From the NCBI GenBank assembly GCA_001800515.1, contig MGVN01000129.1, positions 20,648 to 47,097 of the forward strand: a stretch of DNA of 26,450 bases, read 5' to 3'. The translations under genes and the position numbers were made by a program. The number at the start of each line of letters is the position of its first letter. Within the stretch, counting starts at the first letter, position 1. The DNA comes from Elusimicrobia bacterium RIFOXYB2_FULL_49_7. Its GTDB lineage: Bacteria > Fibrobacterota > OXYB2-FULL-49-7. Below are positions 1 to 6,671 of the stretch, in pieces. A model generated the notes under the pieces. It did no database searches. It had not been told where the DNA came from and saw only the letters and a list, made by a program, of their open reading frames with translations.

Positions 1-556
1 TTTTGATTTTCTGACCCATGTCCCACAATAGTTGTTTACGTAGTCCTTCGCCGTAGCAGGAGAAAACACGTAGTACAATGGAAAAGACGCCAAAGAGTTT
101 CCGGTATTCGTCAAGCAGTTGTTCGCACATCATTTTATGGTAACCGTAGGGCGAGATGGGCGCCAAAGGAGAGGACTCGGTGATGGGCAGCGAAAGGGGA
201 GCCCCATATACGGCCGCACTTGAGAAAAAGATGATTTTACAGCGGGAATTTGTTTTTCGAATGGAATCCAGCAGATTAAAGACCACCACGGGCCCGGATT
301 GGAAATCGCCGGCCGGTTGGCTCATGGAATGGGGAACAGAGGCGGAACCTGCGCAATGGAAACAGAGGTCCGGTTCAAAGGTGTTGATGAGTCCCTCCAG
401 ATCCGGGCTGGGCAGCACCATGGGAGAATAGAAATCCACATTGCCGTGCCTGTCAACAGAATCCGTATCCAGTCCGATGGTTTTGGAGTGGCCTTTATAG
501 AGGCGGGCTATTTCATTTCCAATAAAACCATTGGCGCCGGTAAGGAGGATTTTCAT
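1..556 (-). CDS. NAD-dependent sugar epimerase/dehydratase (SDR family), 3' end cut by the window
   Basis: This is an extended short-chain dehydrogenase/reductase of the nucleotide-sugar epimerase or dehydratase type. The ATG is at 556 and the frame stays open for 185 codons to the window edge, so the C-terminal half is missing. The first residues read MKILLTGANGFIGNE, which contains the NAD-binding GxxGxxG loop. Further on are an FFSSAAVYG strand and the catalytic YGYHK (YxxxK) motif with its upstream serines. Family knowledge puts it in the cytoplasm, acting on a UDP-, GDP- or dTDP-sugar. The substrate cannot be told from this half. It is divergent from the glycosyltransferase operon at 743, with 186 bases between, and probably belongs to the same glycan locus. 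A purine-rich stretch (GGAAAGGGAAA in the mRNA) precedes the start as a loose ribosome site. Confidence 0.9.
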   Translation of the reverse strand, partial: MKILLTGANGFIGNEIARLYKGHSKTIGLDTDSVDRHGNVDFYSPMVLPSPDLEGLINTFEPDLCFHCAGSASVPHSMSQPAGDFQSGPVVVFNLLDSIRKTNSRCKIIFFSSAAVYGAPLSLPITESSPLAPISPYGYHKMMCEQLLDEYRKLFGVFSIVLRVFSCYGEGLRKQLLWDMGQKIK

Positions 557-685
557 GGGCCTATTTCCCTTTCCGAAAAGCGTAACTCTTGCCTTCTCTT
601 TGGCAAAAACTGCCTTAATATCAACCGTAATTTAATCTAAAAGATCAATTTAAGGGCTTAATGCGCCCCCATTTTGTTTAAATTA

Positions 686-701
686 AGCAATATTCAGGCC
701 G
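686..701 (-). promoter_or_regulatory. Weak sigma-54-like element facing the epimerase gene
   Basis: On the minus strand this reads CGGCCTGAATATTGCT. It keeps the GG-N10-GC spacing and the TTGCT half of a sigma-54 promoter, but the -24 half is CGGCC instead of TGGCAC. It lies about 130 bases upstream of the epimerase ATG. The 557-742 intergenic region also holds a short dyad (TTAAG-GG-CTTAA, 650-661) and is otherwise AT-rich with no open frame. GG-N10-GC alone is common by chance, so this is weak. Confidence 0.18.
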
Positions 702-712
702 AGTTTTAAGTT

Positions 713-728
713 TGGTTTAGATTTTGCT
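713..728 (+). promoter_or_regulatory. Candidate sigma-54-like promoter of the nonulosonate operon
   Basis: The plus strand reads TGGTTTAGATTTTGCT. It has TGG at -24, exactly ten bases between GG and GC, and TTTGCT at -12, but the CAC of the -24 consensus is missing. The predicted transcript start (about base 739) is only a few bases before the ATG at 743, and no Shine-Dalgarno sequence precedes that ATG. If real, the message would be almost leaderless. No better sigma-70 promoter stands out in the gap. Confidence 0.28.
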
Positions 729-742
729 ACACCTTTCTTGCC

Positions 743-2122
743 ATGCAAGATCTGATTTCATATTTGATGATTACTTATAATAGACCGGGCTATCTGAAAA
801 GAAGTCTCTCTTATTATGGTAAGTCAGGAATCAAACTGATCATTTGTGATGGAACGGAAAAGTCCCAGGCAGATACAATAGAAGAATTGGATTGTCCCAG
901 CGTTCAATATCTTCATTTGCCGGGCAAGTCTCCCATTGAACGAGTTCGTTTTGGACTGGAGCAGATAACCACACCTTACTGTCTTCTCATTCCGGATGAT
1001 GATTTCTTTTTGGAGCTTGGGGTTCTTCAGTGTGTTGACTTTCTGGAAAAACATCCCGGTTATCAGTCAGCCCAGGGCCATTATGTCCGGTATAAGCAAA
1101 AGGAATCGAGAATCGATTATATCCTGAGCTATACCCATTCTTTTGGAAAAGATCATTTTAGTCCGAATGCAGATTCCAGGTTGTATGATTTCTTTTCGGA
1201 ATTTCATGTGGTCATTTATTCGGTCATTAGGACGCCTCTGATAAAAGCTTTTTTTAATTCCGTTCCAGATTTTAAAAGTCACATCCTGATGGAATTGGCT
1301 AATGCCTATTTTCTTCTGTTGCATGGTTTTCATAAGATTTTGGATGTTCCCTATTGTCTGCGTGAATTGTCCGACCAGTCCACGGGCGCAACCATTCCAA
1401 CCTATCCGAAGTTACTGACCGATCCCGCCTATCAGGACGATTTGAATAAATTCAAGACCGCGCTTGTTTCATGGACTGATGCCTTGGGAATCCCCTCTGC
1501 CAGAGAAGTGGTAGATAACGTATTTGCCCAGTATGTAAAATTCAGTGAAAAACTGTTCAAGCCCTTTAATCCATTTAAGAACCTGTATTCCACGACTTGG
1601 CCTTTTGGCTCTTCAAAGCCTATCCGTCAATATCCCGCTCGAAGGACTGATTCTGTTTTTCTGAAGCCTGAGGTAGAGCCTGCGTTGTGTGAAATCGAAT
1701 CTCTGGTTCGGCAATATGCGCTGATTGGCCATTCCAGCCGCGCCGAACTTGTCAGGAAATATCAAGCTGTGATGGCTGAAGCAGGCGCCAGTGGAAAGTC
1801 TGCGAACGCGATGGTTTTGTTTGGTCTTTTCAAGGAAGATCCTTTTTATTTTGATGCCGTATTAGCGCTTTGCTATTCGCTGGAAACAACATTCAAGATA
1901 TCCGACATGAAGCTGCTGGTAGAATGGCTTGGCATAATTGCGCCAAATGAGCTTCGGGTCTCGTTTCTTCAAGCCAGAATGGATTTGCGGGAAGGGAAAC
2001 CGGAGCAGGCCACTGCCCGTCTTGCCGCCTTGCCACCTAAAGCGCTTCAGACCATTCTGCCTCTGTGGCAAATCGCAGTGGATGTCATCAAAAACAATTC
2101 AATTCAGGAGAAAATAGTATGA
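743..2122 (+). CDS. TIGR00180-type family 2 glycosyltransferase with a helical C-terminal extension
   Basis: This is a likely inverting GT-A glycosyltransferase, 459 residues, soluble and without membrane segments. Residues 5-20 hold the typical SYLMITYNRP start, DGTEKS lies at 36-41, and the metal/nucleotide site reads IPDDDF at 83-88. This pattern matches proteins annotated as TIGR00180 family glycosyltransferases of polysaccharide loci. Residues from about 300 to the end are not part of the GT core. They look alpha-helical, with a TPR-like stretch near 405-430. It is the first gene of the plus-strand operon and its stop overlaps the next start in an ATGA. I infer that it adds a sugar to the glycan or glycoprotein made here. 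Donor and acceptor are unknown. No ribosome site is visible before the ATG, though the next upstream candidates would lose the conserved start. Confidence 0.82.
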   Translation: MQDLISYLMITYNRPGYLKRSLSYYGKSGIKLIICDGTEKSQADTIEELDCPSVQYLHLPGKSPIERVRFGLEQITTPYCLLIPDDDFFLELGVLQCVDFLEKHPGYQSAQGHYVRYKQKESRIDYILSYTHSFGKDHFSPNADSRLYDFFSEFHVVIYSVIRTPLIKAFFNSVPDFKSHILMELANAYFLLLHGFHKILDVPYCLRELSDQSTGATIPTYPKLLTDPAYQDDLNKFKTALVSWTDALGIPSAREVVDNVFAQYVKFSEKLFKPFNPFKNLYSTTWPFGSSKPIRQYPARRTDSVFLKPEVEPALCEIESLVRQYALIGHSSRAELVRKYQAVMAEAGASGKSANAMVLFGLFKEDPFYFDAVLALCYSLETTFKISDMKLLVEWLGIIAPNELRVSFLQARMDLREGKPEQATARLAALPPKALQTILPLWQIAVDVIKNNSIQEKIV

Positions 2123-2781
2123 TTCCTCTTCCGGAACAGGCCAAAGCGTATGATTGGGAAAACAATTTCTACCTGACCTGCGATATTACCCGTATCAGCA
2201 AAATCCTGGCTCATTATGAACTCTATAAGATGGTTCAGGATGTGCCGGGTGCCATTATCGAATGCGGTGTGTTCAAGGGGGCCAGTTTGGGCCGTTTTGC
2301 CGCTTTCAGAGAGATATTCTCTTCTCCCTATTCCAAGAAGATTATCGGATTCGACTCCTTTGGCCCCTTTCCGGAAACAAACCATGCTCCGGATTTCAAA
2401 AAACGGGACCATTTTATCAAAGAGGCCGGAGAAGAGAGTATCGGCATTGATCAGATGAAAGAGGTGTTAAAAACAAAAGGGTGCGATCGCAATGTGGAGC
2501 TGGTGGCTGGAAACATTTGCCAAACTGTGCCTGACTATGTAAAAAATCATCCTGAACTGAAAATATCGCTGTTAAATCTGGACACCGATATTTATGAGCC
2601 GGCCATGACTATTCTGGAATATTTTTATCCGCGCATGACAAAAGGTGGAATCATTATTCTGGATGATTATGGGGTCTTTCCCGGTGAGACCACGGCAGTG
2701 GATACTTATTTTAAGGATAAAAAAGCAACCATCCGGAAATTTCCTTTCTGTATGACCCCCTGTTACTTTATTTGTGATTGA
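2119..2781 (+). CDS. TylF/MycF-like SAM-dependent O-methyltransferase
   Basis: This 220-residue class I methyltransferase resembles the macrocin O-methyltransferase (TylF/MycF) family, whose members methylate sugar hydroxyls using S-adenosylmethionine and a metal. Motif I reads IIECGVFKGAS (46-56). FDSFGPFPET (78-87) is the strand-2 acidic motif with the family's substrate loop. LDTDIYEP (154-161) and LDDYG (181-185) supply the acidic residues that bind metal in characterised homologues. The frame extends upstream to 2065, but the ATG at 2119 is preferred: it forms an ATGA overlap with the preceding stop and has AGGAG at 2106-2110. Placed between a glycosyltransferase and the neu genes, it probably O-methylates a sugar of the product. 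The exact position is not known. Confidence 0.85.
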   Translation: MIPLPEQAKAYDWENNFYLTCDITRISKILAHYELYKMVQDVPGAIIECGVFKGASLGRFAAFREIFSSPYSKKIIGFDSFGPFPETNHAPDFKKRDHFIKEAGEESIGIDQMKEVLKTKGCDRNVELVAGNICQTVPDYVKNHPELKISLLNLDTDIYEPAMTILEYFYPRMTKGGIIILDDYGVFPGETTAVDTYFKDKKATIRKFPFCMTPCYFICD

Positions 2782-2792
2782 AAATAAAAGCG

Positions 2793-3806
2793 ATGTCAAA
2801 GCAAACAACGGGTAGTGTGAATGTTTCTCTACAGGCCAAGCGGCAAGCCAATCTGCATGAGGCGGTTTTTTCGGAAACGCCCCCTTTTCCAATGAATCTG
2901 CTGCTCGGACTGAATTCCGGGTGTAACCACCGCTGTCTCATGTGCCCTCATCGGGAGACGCTGCATCATAAGAAGGATTTGGAACCGGAGCTGGCCAAAC
3001 GGATTCTGTCCGAAGCGTTTGAACTGGGAAGCCGAAGTGTCGGCTTGTCCACCCTGGGAGAGCCTTTTCTGCTTCGTCATTTGAGTGAGATTATCGCCTT
3101 TGCCAAAAAGGTCGGCTATGAGTATATCTATCTTTCCACCAATGGTTCACTTGCCACACCGGAAAAGCTGGAGCAGGCATTATCCGCCGGACTCTCCAGC
3201 ATCAAGTTCAGCATCAATGGGTATGGAAAGGAACATTATCAGGTGATACATGGACGAGATGATTATGAAAAGGTGATTCTTCATTTGCGCGCAGCCATTG
3301 CATTGAAACAGAAATATCAGTTTAAGCTTTTCATCAGTGTGGTTCAGACCCGCCTTTATCCCGATGACCTGAAAATGATCCAAGCGGAGTTCGGCTTGCT
3401 TGTCGATGAAATAGTCGGCTATGGCTGTTCCAATTTCAATGGATATATTGATAACTCGATTTTAAACAGCGCACCGGAAAGTTTTCCCATTCCCTGCCCG
3501 CAACCCTTCAACCGCTTCCATATTTCATCCGAAGGCTATCTTGTACCCTGTTGCGGTGACTGGTTCAATGAATTGGCCATGGCCGACCTGCGGGACATCT
3601 CGGTTCAAGCGGCGTGGAACCATCCTTTATTGAAAATACTTCGGAAACGCCATTTGGATAAAGCGGTTGCCGGCACCCGGTGTGATGCCTGCATAAAGAG
3701 TGAATTCAGGCAATGTACCCCTTTTAATGAGACGCTGGCTGATGCAGTGAATCCCGATTATTGGAATAAGAAATCATTGGAGAGAATAATTCATGAGCGA
3801 CTTTAA
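2793..3806 (+). CDS. Radical SAM/SPASM protein inside the nonulosonate operon
   Basis: This radical SAM enzyme binds a 4Fe-4S cluster through CNHRCLMC (cysteines 44, 48, 51 from the ATG). The partial TIM barrel is seen in the GEP motif (LSTLGEPF) and the STNGSL strand. The C-terminal part has the cysteine pattern of a SPASM domain that holds auxiliary clusters: IPCPQPF, VPCCGDW and RCDACIKSEFRQC. It is about 337 residues long. A TTG five codons upstream (2778) would overlap the previous stop, but the ATG at 2793 is preferred because of its codon. Neither has a strong ribosome site. The stop overlaps neuB by 14 bases. Family members oxidise or rearrange peptides or small molecules, including sugars. 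Here it may modify a sugar or the acceptor peptide, which is inference from position only. Confidence 0.85.
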   Translation: MSKQTTGSVNVSLQAKRQANLHEAVFSETPPFPMNLLLGLNSGCNHRCLMCPHRETLHHKKDLEPELAKRILSEAFELGSRSVGLSTLGEPFLLRHLSEIIAFAKKVGYEYIYLSTNGSLATPEKLEQALSAGLSSIKFSINGYGKEHYQVIHGRDDYEKVILHLRAAIALKQKYQFKLFISVVQTRLYPDDLKMIQAEFGLLVDEIVGYGCSNFNGYIDNSILNSAPESFPIPCPQPFNRFHISSEGYLVPCCGDWFNELAMADLRDISVQAAWNHPLLKILRKRHLDKAVAGTRCDACIKSEFRQCTPFNETLADAVNPDYWNKKSLERIIHERL

Positions 3807-4830
3807 AATTGGACAACGGCTCATTGGGTTGAACCGGCCCCCTTTGGTCTTGGCAGAAATAGGCATCAATCATGAAGGGTCCATGGACAAGGCCATTCGA
3901 ATGATTGATGATGCGGCAACTTCCGGTTGCGAATGCGTTAAATTTCAGTCTCATGTCATTCCCGATGAAATGATACCCAATAATGTCATTCCCGGCAATG
4001 CCAAAGAGAGCATTTGGGACATCATGAGCCGCTGTGCCTTGACGCCGGAACAAGAGGCGCAATTAAAGGCCTATGTTGAAAAAAAGGGAATGATCTTTCT
4101 TTCTACCCCCTTTTCACGCGCAGCTGCGGACAATCTTGAAAAGATGGGGGTCTCTGCTTATAAAATCGGGTCTGGAGAGTGTAATAATTATCCGTTAGTG
4201 GAACACATTGCCCGTTTCGGAAAGCCTATTATTCTAAGCACCGGCATGAACGATTTGAAAAGCGTTGAAAAAAGCGTACAGATTTTTCGGAAATACAAAC
4301 TTCCCTTTGCGCTCATGCATTGTACCTCCATGTATCCAACCCCCTATAATCAGGTTCGGCTGGCGGCAATAACGGAAATGGCCGCTGCCTTTTCGGATGC
4401 GGTACTGGGTTTAAGCGATCACTCTCTGGGAATTTATACCTGTCTCGGTGCCATTCCCTTTGGCGCGCGAATTCTGGAAAAACATTATACCTCGGATAAA
4501 AGCTGGCCCGGGCCGGATGTCTCCATTTCCATGGACCCCATTGAATTGCGTGAACTGGTTATCGGCAGCCGGGCCATTTTTGACGCCCTAGGCGGGTCAA
4601 AGAAGATTTTACAAGAAGAGAAACCGACCATTGATTTTGCCTATGCTTGTGTGGTGACCACCCAAGCCATTGCTGAAGGGGATTATTTGGATGAATTGAA
4701 TATCTGGGTGAAACGGCCCGGCACAGGTGAAATTCTGGCCATTGATTATTCGAAGGTGCTTGGGTGTCGCGCCTCACGCGATATTCCAATCAACACGCAG
4801 CTCAGTTGGAAAGATTTAATGAAGCCTTAG
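3793..4830 (+). CDS. neuB: N-acetylneuraminate synthase-type nonulosonic acid synthase
   Basis: NeuB-type synthases condense phosphoenolpyruvate with N-acetylmannosamine, or a related 6-deoxy sugar, to a nine-carbon 2-keto acid. The 345 residues match the family length. Visible family motifs are EIGINHEG (22-29), CVKFQ (48-52), KIGSGECNNYP (124-134), ILSTGM (147-152), HCTSMYPTP (176-184), GLSDHSLG (206-213) and EKHYT (229-233). Residues from about 285 form the antifreeze-like SAF domain that closes over the partner subunit's active site. The YPTP wording is closer to sialic acid synthases than to typical pseudaminic acid synthases, which favours a Neu5Ac-like product. Legionaminic acid is not excluded. 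A GGAGAGAAT ribosome site precedes the ATG. neuC follows 12 bases after the stop. Confidence 0.92.
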   Translation: MSDFKIGQRLIGLNRPPLVLAEIGINHEGSMDKAIRMIDDAATSGCECVKFQSHVIPDEMIPNNVIPGNAKESIWDIMSRCALTPEQEAQLKAYVEKKGMIFLSTPFSRAAADNLEKMGVSAYKIGSGECNNYPLVEHIARFGKPIILSTGMNDLKSVEKSVQIFRKYKLPFALMHCTSMYPTPYNQVRLAAITEMAAAFSDAVLGLSDHSLGIYTCLGAIPFGARILEKHYTSDKSWPGPDVSISMDPIELRELVIGSRAIFDALGGSKKILQEEKPTIDFAYACVVTTQAIAEGDYLDELNIWVKRPGTGEILAIDYSKVLGCRASRDIPINTQLSWKDLMKP

Positions 4831-4842
4831 CAGGAGTGTCTT

Positions 4843-5976
4843 ATGAATATGCGAAAAAAGATCGTCTTTTTATCGGGTACGCGTGCGGATTTCGGCAAAC
4901 TGAAGTCATTGATGCTCGAAGTATCTCATTGCGATGAATTTGAAGTCCATGTTTTTGCAACAGGCATGCACATGAATCCCAAATATGGTCGCACTGTCGA
5001 GGAGATTGTCAAGGCCGGGATTCCGAACATATTTCGCTTTTACAACCACCAGGATTGTTGGGGAATGGATCAGATATTAGCGAGGACTATTGATGGCTTT
5101 TCCTCGTATGTTCGGGATGTTAAGCCCGATATGATTGTGCTTCATGGAGATAGGGTGGAGGCGCTGGCTGGTGCAATCGTAGGCTCCATGAATAACATCC
5201 TGACTGCCCATATCGAAGGTGGAGAGCTGTCCGGTACCATTGATGAAAGCATCCGTCATGCGGTCAGTAAATTAAGCCATGTTCATCTGGTGGCCAATGA
5301 TGCGGCCAAACAGCGGTTGGTTCAAATGGGCGAGCGGCCGGATCAGATTCATCCCATCGGTTCAGCGGATATTGATTTGATGTTTTCCTCTCATCTGCCG
5401 TCCATCAGTTTTGTCAAGCAATACTATGAGATCGCGTTTGACAAATATGGGATTCTCATTTTTCATCCGGTGACCACCGAGGTGGATAAGATTCCCATGC
5501 AATCCAAGAATATCGTTGATGCGGTGCTGGAATCAGGCAGAAATTATATCGTGGTTTATCCGAATAATGATGAAGGGTCAGCTTTTATCTTCCATGAATA
5601 TCAGCGGTTCAAGGATAATCCCAAGTTTCGAATATTTCCATCCATTCGTTTCGAATATTTTTTGGTCATGCTGAAACAGGCTCAATTCATTTTGGGAAAT
5701 TCGTCGTGCGCCATCATGGAAGCGCCTTATTACGGTATTCCCTCCATTGATATCGGTTCGCGCCAGCAGGACCGGACGGATAATCCGAATATTTTTCACT
5801 GCGGTTTTGATAAAGCGGAGATTCTCGCGGCCGTGACGCAGGCCGGGGAACAAAAGTTGGAACCCATTGAACCCTTTGGGGGCGGCAAAACAGCCGAAAA
5901 ATTCATGGGACTCCTCAAGTCAGACAAGATATGGGAAACACCCTTGCAAAAGAAGTTCCTGGATACCATTAAATGA
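4843..5976 (+). CDS. neuC: UDP-N-acetylglucosamine 2-epimerase (hydrolysing), NeuC type
   Basis: NeuC enzymes convert UDP-GlcNAc to N-acetylmannosamine plus UDP. The LegG branch does the same with the diacetamido-6-deoxy sugar of the legionaminic acid pathway. The 377-residue GT-B-like protein shows SGTRADFGKLKSL (11-23), HGDRVEA (101-107), the HIEGGELSGTIDESIRHA block (123-140), FHPVTTE and the late substrate motif GNSSCAIMEAP. The catalytic acids D, E, E and H typical of the epimerase fold are in these blocks. AGGAG at 4832-4836 lies six bases before the ATG. Its position directly between neuB and neuA, with no gene for a dedicated 4,6-dehydratase and aminotransferase pair alongside, supports the simple Neu5Ac route. 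The legionaminic route could still be completed by genes elsewhere. Confidence 0.9.
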   Translation: MNMRKKIVFLSGTRADFGKLKSLMLEVSHCDEFEVHVFATGMHMNPKYGRTVEEIVKAGIPNIFRFYNHQDCWGMDQILARTIDGFSSYVRDVKPDMIVLHGDRVEALAGAIVGSMNNILTAHIEGGELSGTIDESIRHAVSKLSHVHLVANDAAKQRLVQMGERPDQIHPIGSADIDLMFSSHLPSISFVKQYYEIAFDKYGILIFHPVTTEVDKIPMQSKNIVDAVLESGRNYIVVYPNNDEGSAFIFHEYQRFKDNPKFRIFPSIRFEYFLVMLKQAQFILGNSSCAIMEAPYYGIPSIDIGSRQQDRTDNPNIFHCGFDKAEILAAVTQAGEQKLEPIEPFGGGKTAEKFMGLLKSDKIWETPLQKKFLDTIK

Positions 5977-6662
5977 AACCTTGTATTGCCATTATCCCTG
6001 CCAGAGGCGGTTCAAAGGGGTTGCCCGGCAAGAATAAATATCCCCTACTTGGAAGGCCGCTGATTGATTATTCCATCCGGGCTGCATCAGATTCCAATTG
6101 CTTCACGGATATTGTCGTTTCATCCGATGATCAGGAGATTCTGGATATTGCACTAAACCGGGGCGTGGCTGCCTTGCGCCGTTCGCCGGAGAACTCATCG
6201 GATACGGCTACATCAGCTTCTGTGGTTTTGGAAGTGCTGGGTGAGCTTTTCGTTAAAGAGGGAGTCTTTGTTTTGCTGCAGCCAACCTCACCTCTTAGAA
6301 CCGCAACTCATATTCAAAATGCCCTGAAACTCTTCATGTCAACTCAGACGCCCGGACTGATCAGTGTTTATGAGCCCCGCCATCATCCCTTGAAATCTTT
6401 GCGGATTGATGAATTGGGCCATTTGCGTGGATTGGTGGATGACCGCCATCCTTTTTCAAGAAGACAGGATTTGCCTGAAGCGCTCAATCAGAATGGCGCC
6501 ATTTATTGTTTAAGAATAGATGCATTTATCAAAGACCCCTCTTTTTTACCGAAAGGGACTATTCCCTTTCTCATGAAAGAAGAGGAGTCCATTGATATTG
6601 ATAATCTGCTGGATATTGAAACCGCGGAATTTTACATGGAACGGCAAAAAAAGAAGGCGTAA
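5973..6662 (+). CDS. neuA: CMP-N-acetylneuraminate cytidylyltransferase (CMP-sialic acid synthetase type)
   Basis: NeuA activates the nonulosonic acid with CTP to give the CMP-sugar donor. The 229-residue protein starts with the nucleotide-binding loop IPARGGSKGLPGKN (8-21). It continues with VSSDDQEI (50-57), LLQPTSPLR and QNGAIY, and ends with IDIDNLLDIETAEF, whose aspartates bind magnesium in known structures. Length and motifs match the single-domain bacterial form, without the O-acetylesterase tail found in some NeuA proteins. The ATG overlaps the neuC stop (ATGA), so translation is probably coupled. Together with neuB and neuC it forms a complete UDP-GlcNAc to CMP-nonulosonate route. 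The exact sugar (Neu5Ac or a relative) is inferred from the neighbours. Confidence 0.9.
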   Translation: MKPCIAIIPARGGSKGLPGKNKYPLLGRPLIDYSIRAASDSNCFTDIVVSSDDQEILDIALNRGVAALRRSPENSSDTATSASVVLEVLGELFVKEGVFVLLQPTSPLRTATHIQNALKLFMSTQTPGLISVYEPRHHPLKSLRIDELGHLRGLVDDRHPFSRRQDLPEALNQNGAIYCLRIDAFIKDPSFLPKGTIPFLMKEEESIDIDNLLDIETAEFYMERQKKKA

Positions 6663-6671
6663 GGTAGGGTC

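Noticed and set aside
156..640. Two plus-strand open frames over the start of the window
   Set aside because: The minus strand here encodes an SDR epimerase with GxxGxxG and YxxxK motifs. The plus-strand frames are its shadows.
2065..2118. Upstream extension of the TylF-like gene to an ATG at 2065
   Set aside because: The ATG at 2119 has an AGGAG leader and an ATGA overlap with the preceding stop, and the extra residues only repeat the end of the previous gene in another frame.
3793..6662. Pseudaminic acid pathway
   Set aside because: No PseB, PseC or PseG type genes are present, and the synthase carries HCTSMYPTP, which is closer to sialic acid synthases. Legionaminic acid stays open.
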